This document shows, in pieces, positions 7,282-14,368 of a stretch of 22,563 nucleotides of DNA (position 1 is the stretch's first letter; each line of letters opens with the position of its first letter). The stretch covers positions 1 to 22,563 of the forward strand of contig CAIOLH010000019.1 of the NCBI GenBank assembly GCA_903859115.1, written 5' to 3'. A program made the translations under genes and the position numbers. Under the pieces are notes generated by a model. That model had not been told where the DNA came from. It was given only the letters and a program-made list of their open reading frames with translations, and did no database searches. The stretch is from an uncultured Opitutia bacterium. GTDB lineage: Bacteria; Verrucomicrobiota; Verrucomicrobiae; Opitutales; UBA953.

Positions 7282-8712
7282 TTAAGACTTTTTGAGGTCG
7301 TACCCATCCTTGCGGTCGAGCATCGTCCAACCCAGTTCGGCGATTTCCAGGCGGAGACGATCGGCGGCCAAGAAGTCCTTCGCCTGTTTTGCAGCCCAGC
7401 GTTTGGCACCGAGCTCGGCGACATCGGCCGGAACACCTTGCGCGGGTGCCGAGGTAAAAAGTTTAAGACCTAACGCGTAGAGAATTTTGGCTAAGCCGCT
7501 CAAGTCTTGTCGGGCAGACTCGACGGATAGTTCAGATTTGTCCGCCAAGACGGTAAAAATCTGTCCGAGGCATCCGGGAATGTTTAAATCATTCTCCAAA
7601 ACTGCCCAACCAGGAGCAAATCGTCCCCAAGAGGTTTGAATTTCCTGCTTCGTAGGTGCGGCAAACTCCTCTTTCGAGAATCCTGCTACCGTAAGAATCC
7701 TTTCGGTTCCCTTTTCAATCTTACCAAGAGCCGAACGCGCATCCTCGAGACCCTTGATGGTGAAGTTGAGAGAACTGCGGTAGTGACCAGCAATCAAAGC
7801 GAAGCGAACTTCCATCGGCGTATAGCCTTTGGCCTTTAAGTCGTCTAATGTATAGAGATTTCCCTTACTTTTGGACATCTTTTCGCCCTCCACGAGCAGG
7901 TGTGCGCTATGGAACCAGTGGGCAGCGAAGCCAGGTATGCCCGTTGCACACTCACTTTGTGCGATTTCATTCTCGTGGTGCGGGAAACATAAGTCGATAC
8001 CGCCGCCATGGAGGTCAAAAGTTACGCCTAAATGTTCGAGCGACATTGCTGAGCACTCGATGTGCCAGCCTGGACGACCCTCACCCCAAGGACTGGGCCA
8101 GAAATTTGCGCCGTCTTCAGGCTTTCTAGACTTCCATAATGCGAAATCGGAGGCCGATTCCCGATCGTACTCGTCGGAGTCATTGGCCTCGCCAGCACTG
8201 TTTGTCGACTGAGTCTCACGTTTAGAAAGATCCAAATGACTTAACTTACCATAGTCGTGACAGCTGCTGACCTTGAAGTAAACCGATCCGTCTTTGGCGA
8301 CGTAGGCATGTCCTTTGTCCACAAGTGCTTTAATCATAGCCACTTGTTGTGGAATGTGCGCAACCGCACTCGGTTCAACATGAGGCGTTAAAAGTCCTAG
8401 TGCCTCGCAGTCAGCATGAAATTTATCAGTCCACTGCTTAGTAAATTCCGTTAAAGTCGTTTGAGCGGCCTGAGCACCACGGATTGTTTTGTCATCCACA
8501 TCGGTAATATTCCTGACGTGCTTAACCTTTAATCCATCCACCTCTAATGTACGACGGAGAATGTCTTGTAATATAAAGGTTCTAAAATTTCCAATATGGG
8601 CTGGGCCATAAACCGTGGGACCGCAGCAATACATACCAAACGTCGACTTTCCGGCCCGGATTGACAAGGGACGCGTCTCGCGTGACATGGTATCGTGCAG
8701 TAATACTGGCAT
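7282..8712 (-). CDS. cysS: Cysteinyl-tRNA synthetase
   Basis: CysRS, a class I synthetase, attaches cysteine to tRNA-Cys. The 476 residues are of normal family length. Visible are the zinc ligands Cys30 (YCCGPTVYG), Cys220 (WHIECSAMS), His245 and Glu249 (PHHENEIAQSE), with the same spacing as E. coli Cys209/His234/Glu238. Also visible are the HIGN form of the HIGH signature (39-42), ITDVDDK, and KMSKSKGN (278-282 for KMSKS). The linker after GKLSHLDLSKRE (about 166-187) is acidic and Ser/Asn-rich and less conserved than usual, but DFALWK follows intact. The anticodon-binding region closes the protein. There is no Shine-Dalgarno sequence. The gene is divergent from metY across a gap of about 110-125 bases, so two sulfur amino-acid genes share one control region. 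Confidence 0.97.
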   Translation of the reverse strand: MPVLLHDTMSRETRPLSIRAGKSTFGMYCCGPTVYGPAHIGNFRTFILQDILRRTLEVDGLKVKHVRNITDVDDKTIRGAQAAQTTLTEFTKQWTDKFHADCEALGLLTPHVEPSAVAHIPQQVAMIKALVDKGHAYVAKDGSVYFKVSSCHDYGKLSHLDLSKRETQSTNSAGEANDSDEYDRESASDFALWKSRKPEDGANFWPSPWGEGRPGWHIECSAMSLEHLGVTFDLHGGGIDLCFPHHENEIAQSECATGIPGFAAHWFHSAHLLVEGEKMSKSKGNLYTLDDLKAKGYTPMEVRFALIAGHYRSSLNFTIKGLEDARSALGKIEKGTERILTVAGFSKEEFAAPTKQEIQTSWGRFAPGWAVLENDLNIPGCLGQIFTVLADKSELSVESARQDLSGLAKILYALGLKLFTSAPAQGVPADVAELGAKRWAAKQAKDFLAADRLRLEIAELGWTMLDRKDGYDLKKS

Positions 8713-8723
8713 ACTTAATAGTT

Positions 8724-8747
8724 AGATTAATCTTAGCCCGATGGGCG
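8724..8747. promoter_or_regulatory. Palindromic elements in the cysS-metY divergent region
   Basis: AGATTAATCT (8724-8733) is a perfect ten-base palindrome 11 bases before the cysS ATG, and GCCC-GAT-GGGC (8736-8746) follows three bases later. Both lie in the gap between the divergent starts of cysS and metY and could be binding sites for a shared regulator. A TATAAT lies at 8765-8770 on the plus strand, but without a good -35 box. These are short and may be fortuitous. Confidence 0.25.
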
Positions 8748-8836
8748 AGAATGAATCGTTTGGTTATAATTAGATGTCATAAAAGGCAATCTGGCTTGAA
8801 ATTGAGTCGGCATACATACACTTGAGCAAACTACCT

Positions 8837-10126
8837 ATGAAAATCGGAACTCGTACCCTCCACGCTGGCCAAAAAGCAGACCCAACCACAGGCGCCTGTG
8901 CGGTCCCTATTTACCAGACCACTAGTTATCAATTCCGCGACACCGAACATGCCGCTAACCTTTTCGGCCTTAAGGAACTCGGTAACATCTATACCCGGAT
9001 CATGAATCCGACCACCGATGTGCTTGAACAACGCCTCGCAGCCCTCGAAGGTGGCTCGGGTGCACTCGCTCACTCCTCGGGACAAGCTGCCATCACTGCC
9101 GCCATTCTTAACATCGCCGGAGCCGGTGACCACATCGTCTCAGTGGCCCAACTTTACGGCGGCACTTACAATCTCTTCCACTACACCCTGCCTAAACTCG
9201 GTATCCAAGTTTCATTCGTTGACGGAGACGATCCTGAGAACTTCCGCAAAGCTCTTAAGCCCAATACCAAAGCCTTCTACGGTGAAGGCCTCGGTAACCC
9301 ACGCTTGAACATCTTACCTTTCGAAGAAGTTGCCAAAATTGCTAAAGAGGCAGGCGTTCCTCTCATCGTCGATAACACCGCTCTGTCGCCTTACTTAAAT
9401 CGTCCATTCGAACACGGCGCGAATGTCGTGGTTCACTCCGCCACCAAACACATCGGTGGCCACGGAACTAGCATCGGCGGTATCGTCGTCGACGGTGGTA
9501 ATTTTAACTGGGGTAACGGACGTTTCCCTGGATTCACTGAACCGGACATGTCTTACCACGGTCTTCCTCACTGGGAAGCCTTCAAGGCTTTCGCCCCCGC
9601 AGGCGGAGCTAATATTGCATTTATCATGAAGATGCGTCTGCAGTTCTTGCGCGACGTGGGAAGCTGCTTATCGCCCTTCAATGCTTTCTTACTCTTACAG
9701 GGTCTAGAAACTTTACACCTTCGTATGGAACGTCACTGCGCCAATGCGCTTAAGGTTGCTCAGTACCTAGAGTCCCACTCCAAAGTAAAATGGGTCAACT
9801 ACCCTGGCCTGAAATCCTCTCGCTACCATGATCTCGCCAAGAAGTATCTAACTAATGGATACGGTGCGCTGGTTGGCTTTGGTGTGAAGAGCGGCCTCGA
9901 AGGTGGAACTAAATTCATCAACGCACTCAAACTTCACAGTCACGTCGCTAATATCGGTGACGCACGCTCACTCGCTATTCACCCAGCTTCAACCACGCAC
10001 TCCCAGTTAACAGCTGAGGAACGTCAAGCAGCCGGTGTAACGGATGATTACGTTCGTCTCTCGGTGGGCATCGAGGATGTAGAAGATATCATCGCAGATA
10101 TCGAACAGGCACTCACTCAGGCGTAG
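8837..10126 (+). CDS. metY: O-acetylhomoserine sulfhydrylase / aminocarboxypropyltransferase
   Basis: This PLP enzyme of the Cys/Met metabolism family makes homocysteine from O-acetylhomoserine and sulfide. It carries the family landmarks: [11 protein letters not shown] near the N-terminus, [36 protein letters not shown]-contacting Asp in [11 protein letters not shown], the Schiff-base lysine in [16 protein letters not shown] (about Lys204), and the C-terminal [15 protein letters not shown] and [12 protein letters not shown]. The length (429 residues) and the segment around [18 protein letters not shown] favour MetY over shorter MetB/MetC/MetZ proteins. I prefer ATG 8837 ([12 protein letters not shown]); a TTG at 8822 would add five residues. 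Codons end in C far more often than in the neighbouring genes, as in highly expressed genes. It ends before a bidirectional terminator. Confidence 0.95.
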   Translation: MKIGTRTLHAGQKADPTTGACAVPIYQTTSYQFRDTEHAANLFGLKELGNIYTRIMNPTTDVLEQRLAALEGGSGALAHSSGQAAITAAILNIAGAGDHIVSVAQLYGGTYNLFHYTLPKLGIQVSFVDGDDPENFRKALKPNTKAFYGEGLGNPRLNILPFEEVAKIAKEAGVPLIVDNTALSPYLNRPFEHGANVVVHSATKHIGGHGTSIGGIVVDGGNFNWGNGRFPGFTEPDMSYHGLPHWEAFKAFAPAGGANIAFIMKMRLQFLRDVGSCLSPFNAFLLLQGLETLHLRMERHCANALKVAQYLESHSKVKWVNYPGLKSSRYHDLAKKYLTNGYGALVGFGVKSGLEGGTKFINALKLHSHVANIGDARSLAIHPASTTHSQLTAEERQAAGVTDDYVRLSVGIEDVEDIIADIEQALTQA

Positions 10127-10147
10127 TCTCGATATCTTAAATATAAT

Positions 10148-10179
10148 AAAAAAGGCAGGGCTCATCCCCTGCCTTTTTT
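10148..10179. terminator. Bidirectional rho-independent terminator between metY and the olsF-like gene
   Basis: AAAAAAGGCAGGG (10148-10160) pairs perfectly with CCCTGCCTTTTTT (10167-10179) around a six-base loop. The GC-rich core is flanked by an A tract on one side and a T tract on the other, so it works in both directions. It begins 21 bases after the metY stop and its far arm reaches the stop codon of the opposing olsF-like gene. It is the only clear intrinsic terminator in the window. Confidence 0.93.
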
Positions 10180-11977
10180 ATTTATCAGACACAGCAGGAT
10201 CGAAATCGTGGTATGCCAGGAATTGCTTAACCCCTTCCTCCCCCATGTATGCGGACAACAATTTCGGGTCAGTCTGAGTTAAATCGACGACAATCAGTCC
10301 GTCTAGGCAGCCGCCAAAACCTTGATCTACGTTAAAGGCAATCAGCCTGCCATTTAACTTCAGGTAATGCTTTAAAAGTACGGGCACTGCTTTGGCATCA
10401 GGCTCGAGATCACTGACTAAACCCGAAACGTGTTCCAAATCGAACGCACAGCGTTGAAGAACTTCTAGGTCCGCATCACGTAGACTCATTGAGCGTGGAG
10501 GATTTTTTGCACGCACAAGCGGTGCTAAATCTTCGGCGGTACGATTATGTTTTAAATACGATAAAATCAAATCCTTCGAAGCCTGACCGTACTCTGGATT
10601 GATACTCACTGGGCCGAACAATAAATGGTACTGAGGAAATCTAACGACGTAACGTCCGATACCACGCCACAATAAAGGAAGGCTCGTGGGTTTGCGCTGA
10701 TATTCTTCACGAATAAATGAACGACCCATTTCTAATGCAGGATCCATGCGACGGAAAAACTCACCTTTAAAATCAAACAAAGTAGCCGTGTACATTCCAT
10801 GCTTACCCTTTTGAGGAAGAATTCGGTTGGTCGGTCCTAAGCGATAACCACCGACAATCTTCGACTCTTTATCGTCCCATAAAATAAGTTGATCGTACCA
10901 ATCATCGAAAGCATCGCGGTCACAATCCAATCCCGTACCTTCGGACACAGCACGGAAAGTAATTTCACGGAGGCGTCCAATTTCTTTCATGGTGTGCGGC
11001 AGCTCCGAACCCAAGAAACGATAAATTTTAAAATCTCCGCTGGTCAGTAAAAGGTCTTCGGTCGGTAAACTTTCTAACTCAGCACGAATTAACTTGGGAT
11101 TAATAGGCGGAATGACTTGAGCCCAATGACTGGTCTCTTTAGCAGTTTTTTTGACCGACTCATCTTTTCGATTCTGCAAGAGCTCACAACGCAAACGCAG
11201 GAAACTCGTTGCTTCTTCATCGTCCGGATGGTCTTCCAGTTGCGAATGGTGAACGGCTTTCGCAGTTCTCAGTCTAATAACTTTTCCTTTCTTAGAATTA
11301 AACTCCCGCAATAGCATTAAGGTGCGCAGTTTAGAGTGGATATAACCGAGCGAATGGAAAATCTTGGAGTTACTGCCCTCAATATGTAACGGTAAAATCG
11401 AGGCTTTTGCGATACGAGCCATACGAACTACTTGCGGCGACCACACAGGATCCTGCGCTTTCATCGCACTGAAGGTAAAACTAGAAACCTCACCCGATGG
11501 GAAAGTTAGAATTGCACCGCCCGATTTAAGGTGGGTGAGAATTCGTCGTGTGCCAGCTAAGTTACCAAAGTCAGCCTGATTGGGATCAAATGGATTTACC
11601 TCAATTAACCAGGGACGAATTCCCGGAATTTGTGCGAGCCAACGATTGCCCACAACCAAAACATCCGAGCGAACACGAAGTAAAAAATCCATAGCCACAA
11701 TACCATCGGCCAGCCCATGCGGATGATTGGCCATAATGACGAGTGGCCCTTCACGAGGAATACGTGCTAAGCATGAATCATTCCATGTAGATGAAAGTTG
11801 CGCCTGCTCTTTGGCTGAAGCAAAAAAATCTGATCGCCCAGCGGCCAATACTCTTTCCAAAAATTCGTCGAACTGTCGCGAATTAAAAAAAGTATCGAGG
11901 ACCGGAGTCGACCATCCCAAAGGTCCTAATGCGGCTTTTAAACCTTGTTCGTTAACTCCTCGACGCGAATTTGTCAT
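10178..11977 (-). CDS. Bifunctional acyltransferase: PlsC-like domain plus OlsB-like GNAT domain (OlsF-type aminolipid synthase candidate)
   Basis: This 599-residue protein joins two acyltransferases. Residues about 60-260 form a lysophospholipid (PlsC-like) O-acyltransferase with NHPHGLADG (His85, Asp91) and FPSGE (159-163). Residues about 310-585 form the OlsB/hemolysin-type GNAT domain, with LREITFRAVSEGTG, IVGGYRLGPT, EMGRSFIREEY and the C-terminal VPVLLKHYLKLNGR. This arrangement is that of OlsF, which N-acylates ornithine with a 3-hydroxy fatty acid and then O-acylates the product to make ornithine lipid; related enzymes use glycine or other amino acids, so the headgroup here is open. 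The ATG at 11977 has AGGA nine bases upstream, the best ribosome-binding site in the window. An in-frame TTG at 12019 lies within the -35 box of the likely promoter and is unlikely to be used. Confidence 0.87.
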   Translation of the reverse strand: MTNSRRGVNEQGLKAALGPLGWSTPVLDTFFNSRQFDEFLERVLAAGRSDFFASAKEQAQLSSTWNDSCLARIPREGPLVIMANHPHGLADGIVAMDFLLRVRSDVLVVGNRWLAQIPGIRPWLIEVNPFDPNQADFGNLAGTRRILTHLKSGGAILTFPSGEVSSFTFSAMKAQDPVWSPQVVRMARIAKASILPLHIEGSNSKIFHSLGYIHSKLRTLMLLREFNSKKGKVIRLRTAKAVHHSQLEDHPDDEEATSFLRLRCELLQNRKDESVKKTAKETSHWAQVIPPINPKLIRAELESLPTEDLLLTSGDFKIYRFLGSELPHTMKEIGRLREITFRAVSEGTGLDCDRDAFDDWYDQLILWDDKESKIVGGYRLGPTNRILPQKGKHGMYTATLFDFKGEFFRRMDPALEMGRSFIREEYQRKPTSLPLLWRGIGRYVVRFPQYHLLFGPVSINPEYGQASKDLILSYLKHNRTAEDLAPLVRAKNPPRSMSLRDADLEVLQRCAFDLEHVSGLVSDLEPDAKAVPVLLKHYLKLNGRLIAFNVDQGFGGCLDGLIVVDLTQTDPKLLSAYMGEEGVKQFLAYHDFDPAVSDK

Positions 11978-11990
11978 CCTCTTGTATCCT

Positions 11991-12019
11991 ATTATACGAA
12001 TACCCTTTTTATGCGTCAA
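11991..12019 (-). promoter_or_regulatory. Consensus-like promoter of the olsF-like gene
   Basis: On the minus strand: TTGACG (12014-12019), a 17-base spacer and TATAAT (11991-11996), followed by AGGATACAAGAGG and the ATG at 11977. The predicted leader is about eight bases. It lies in the gap after tatD, so the gene can be expressed separately from tatD. It also argues against the upstream TTG as start codon. Confidence 0.65.
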
Positions 12020-12045
12020 ACGTGTGACAATCAGGTTTCATACAG

Positions 12046-12840
12046 TTAAATTCCGAAGAATTGTCGGGTATTTAACGTGGCAACAGCGGCAACCTCATCC
12101 GCCGGCAAATTAAGAATTTCGCCCGCTTTTTCAGCAATCTCAGCTAAATAAGCAGAAGAGTTTTCCTGACCGCGTTTGGATTGCGGTGTTAAATAAGGAG
12201 CATCGGTTTCGAGCATGAGTCGAGTCAACCCCTGAGCCTTTAAAGCTGCCGTCACATTAGGAGCGTTGGGATAAGTGATCACGCCCGTGAATGATGCACG
12301 ACCCCCCCGCTTGTTTAACTCGTTCACGCATTCGGGTCCCTCGGTGAAACAATGGAAGACAACTTTTTTCCAGTCGACGCGGCTGTCATCAATCATCTTC
12401 ACACAATCATGAAAAGCGTGACGTGAATGAATCACAATCGGACATCCAAACTGATACGCTAATCTCAACTGTTGTTGAAATGCACCTTTCTGCCATTCCT
12501 TAATTTGTGCAGCTTCACTGGGATCGTCAGGCAAGCGGTAATAGTCTAAGCCAATTTCCCCGAGCGCAACGGGATGCCTATGATCTGCAAAATAAGGTGA
12601 GATGGCTGCAACAGTTTCCTCCCAACCCTCGGTAACATATCCAGGATGAAGCCCCACTGTATAATGGATAAAATCAGGATGTGATTCAGCTAAATTTCGA
12701 TATTCGGTCCAGTCAGCCAAATCTGTACCAATCGCAATCACTCCTTCTAATCCCACTGCTTTAATTTCGTTTAACCATGACTCCACCTTGCCCTTTTTAA
12801 TAAGGGAGAGCGGATGACAATGGGAATCAAACAAACGCAT
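12046..12840 (-). CDS. tatD: TatD-family metal-dependent deoxyribonuclease
   Basis: TatD proteins are cytoplasmic TIM-barrel hydrolases with two metals; E. coli TatD is a 3'-5' DNA exonuclease linked to repair of oxidative damage. The 264 residues match the family length. All metal ligands are visible: DSHCH (His7, His9), GEIGLDYYR (Glu95), IHSRHA (His138), FHCF (His163) and ETDAPYL (Asp213). The gene contains a run of seven C (12302-12308, plus strand), but the frame stays intact through it. It lies upstream of the olsF-like gene on the same strand, with 68 bases between them. It is divergent from the EVE-domain gene across an AT-rich 95-base gap, which holds a small inverted repeat (ACTAA-T-TTAGT, 12850-12860) near the tatD start. 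Confidence 0.95.
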   Translation of the reverse strand: MRLFDSHCHPLSLIKKGKVESWLNEIKAVGLEGVIAIGTDLADWTEYRNLAESHPDFIHYTVGLHPGYVTEGWEETVAAISPYFADHRHPVALGEIGLDYYRLPDDPSEAAQIKEWQKGAFQQQLRLAYQFGCPIVIHSRHAFHDCVKMIDDSRVDWKKVVFHCFTEGPECVNELNKRGGRASFTGVITYPNAPNVTAALKAQGLTRLMLETDAPYLTPQSKRGQENSSAYLAEIAEKAGEILNLPADEVAAVATLNTRQFFGI

Positions 12841-12935
12841 TTATAATTAACTAATTTAGTAATTTTAAAAGTGCAACGACCGTAAAATATATTTTCAAAA
12901 CTTGTCATCGCAAGTAATCTGCGAGTTATAAAGAC

Positions 12936-13385
12936 ATGAACATTTGGCTAATGAAATCGGAACCGGATGAGTTCTCCATCGACGATTTACAGAAACGTAA
13001 AAAAGAGCCGTGGACGGGTGTACGTAATTACCAAGCCCGCAATTACATGAAGGCTGCAAAATTAAATGATGTAGTCCTCTTTTATCACTCGAACTGCGCT
13101 GAACCTGGAATCGTGGGCATTGCACGTGTATCAAAAGTCGCTTTCACCGACCCTACCCAGTTCGATTCCAAGTCAGACTATTATGACGCTAAATCAGATC
13201 AGCAGAATCCACGCTGGAGCTGTATCGAAGTATCATTCGTCGAAAAATTTAAACAGGTAGTAACACTGCCACAGCTTCGTGAAAATAAAAAGCTGCGTAA
13301 CCTCTTAATTCTAAGACCAGGCAATCGACTCTCGGTCACCCCCGTTGAAATGCCCGACTATCTAGAAATTAAAAAAATCGCTTAG
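12936..13385 (+). CDS. EVE-domain protein (THYN1-like)
   Basis: The 149 residues are a complete single EVE domain, a PUA-like fold. The signature parts are WLMKSEPDEFSIDDL at the N-terminus, WTGVRNYQARNYM, DVVLFYHSN and GIVGIARV in the middle, and a C-terminal L-x4-RPGNRLSVTPV region. EVE domains are thought to bind modified bases in DNA or RNA, and some are fused to restriction or defence nucleases. Here it stands alone among housekeeping genes, which is common for this subfamily. No ribosome-binding site is seen. Its stop codon overlaps that of the opposing ThuA-domain gene by four bases, with no terminator between them. Confidence 0.92.
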   Translation: MNIWLMKSEPDEFSIDDLQKRKKEPWTGVRNYQARNYMKAAKLNDVVLFYHSNCAEPGIVGIARVSKVAFTDPTQFDSKSDYYDAKSDQQNPRWSCIEVSFVEKFKQVVTLPQLRENKKLRNLLILRPGNRLSVTPVEMPDYLEIKKIA

Positions 13386-14320
13386 TTTTTTACTGGTGTA
13401 GCCGCAGGAGCTGGAACCACTTTCTTCACTGGCTGTGGAACGTATTTAGGATTTTGATCCGAACCTGGTGCCGCCGTCTTTAGATTAGGAGTTAAATCGG
13501 CGAGTGCATCACCCGTAGCAAACTTGATTCCACCGACAAGGATCTGACGGAAAATAGGATTAGTCCAAACGTCTTCGCGGTGTCCCATCGCAGTATAGAA
13601 AACACGTCCCTTGCCTTCCGCACGCGCCCAGCAATTAGGATAGGCGGGACGATTATACATGGTACCTTCCATCTTAGGTGAGTCCATCACAGTCAGGACG
13701 TGGATATCGTCCTTAAAGTCTTTGAGTGAATACCACTCCTCATTAAAGGTGAAAGATTCACCCACTTTGTCGAATCCAGGAAACTTCGGATCAATGACAA
13801 TGTTCTTAGCCTCTTGTTGTTTTCCGTGAATAATAAATTCGGCACCTAAAAAGTGAACATAGGGATCAGCTTTTTCGCAGTGATTTACATAACGCTCAGG
13901 ACCTTTATCTGCTTCGTTATCTGTGTGAAATGTATCGGTAGCAGAATGGAGACCGACAAAGCCTTTTCCGGCCTTAACGTAATCAAAAAGAGCTTGTTTA
14001 CCTGCCGCAGTCATGGGCGGATTACCGTCTCTACCCTTATCACATAAATCGCCCGTGGTATAAAACACGAGAGCATCAAATTGCGCGAGATACTCCTTGG
14101 AGAATTTGGATCCATCCTTGGAGAATTCAAATTTCCAATTATTTTCAGCACCTAATTTTTGTAATTCTTTTTCTGCAAAGCTGGGAGCTCCGTCTTTCCA
14201 AGAAATTACTACGTGTTCATAACCACTCGATTTAGTGAAAAAGAGTAGTTTGCGCTGGGGTGCGTCAGCAGCCACCAAGGCGGATGAACAAATTAAGAGT
14301 GTAGTTAAAAATTTCGTCAT
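13382..14320 (-). CDS. Secreted ThuA-like domain protein
   Basis: The protein has a signal peptide (MTKFLTTLLICSSALVAADA) and a ThuA-like, class I glutamine-amidotransferase-like fold. The recognisable motifs are KLLFFTKSSGYEHVV, ALVFYTTGDL, FVGLHSATDTFH, EEWYSL and GRVFYTAMGHREDVW. ThuA-like proteins are abundant in Planctomycetes and Verrucomicrobia and are associated with sugar and polysaccharide use; the reaction is not established for this group. A flexible Pro/Ala/Lys tail ends the protein. I chose ATG 14320 because it begins the signal peptide exactly; an in-frame TTG at 14362 would add 14 residues before it. It lies 48 bases downstream of recJ on the same strand and is probably co-transcribed. 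Confidence 0.88.
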   Translation of the reverse strand: MTKFLTTLLICSSALVAADAPQRKLLFFTKSSGYEHVVISWKDGAPSFAEKELQKLGAENNWKFEFSKDGSKFSKEYLAQFDALVFYTTGDLCDKGRDGNPPMTAAGKQALFDYVKAGKGFVGLHSATDTFHTDNEADKGPERYVNHCEKADPYVHFLGAEFIIHGKQQEAKNIVIDPKFPGFDKVGESFTFNEEWYSLKDFKDDIHVLTVMDSPKMEGTMYNRPAYPNCWARAEGKGRVFYTAMGHREDVWTNPIFRQILVGGIKFATGDALADLTPNLKTAAPGSDQNPKYVPQPVKKVVPAPAATPVKN

Positions 14321-14368
14321 AGGGGTTTGAAGTATTACAGGTAAAACCTTTGAAAGTTTCAAGATTTC

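Noticed and set aside
7871..8212. Open frame of 113 codons on the plus strand inside cysS
   Set aside because: It is antisense to conserved CysRS motifs, its translation resembles no protein family, and the opposite strand fully explains the sequence.
8713..8836. SAM or other sulfur-related riboswitch upstream of metY
   Set aside because: The whole gap is short, shared with cysS, and shows only small palindromes; I find no multi-helix architecture or known conserved core, and no terminator before metY.
12302..12308. Run of seven C in tatD as a phase-variation or frameshift site
   Set aside because: The frame stays open with conserved TatD motifs on both sides, and a seven-base run is unremarkable.
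12901..12935. TTGTCA and TATAAA as a promoter for the EVE gene
   Set aside because: The spacer is 19 bases and the -10 box would lie three bases from the ATG, putting the transcription start inside the coding sequence.
12936..13385. EVE-domain gene as part of a defence island
   Set aside because: No restriction, methyltransferase, nuclease or other defence gene is adjacent; neighbours are tatD and a secreted ThuA-like protein.
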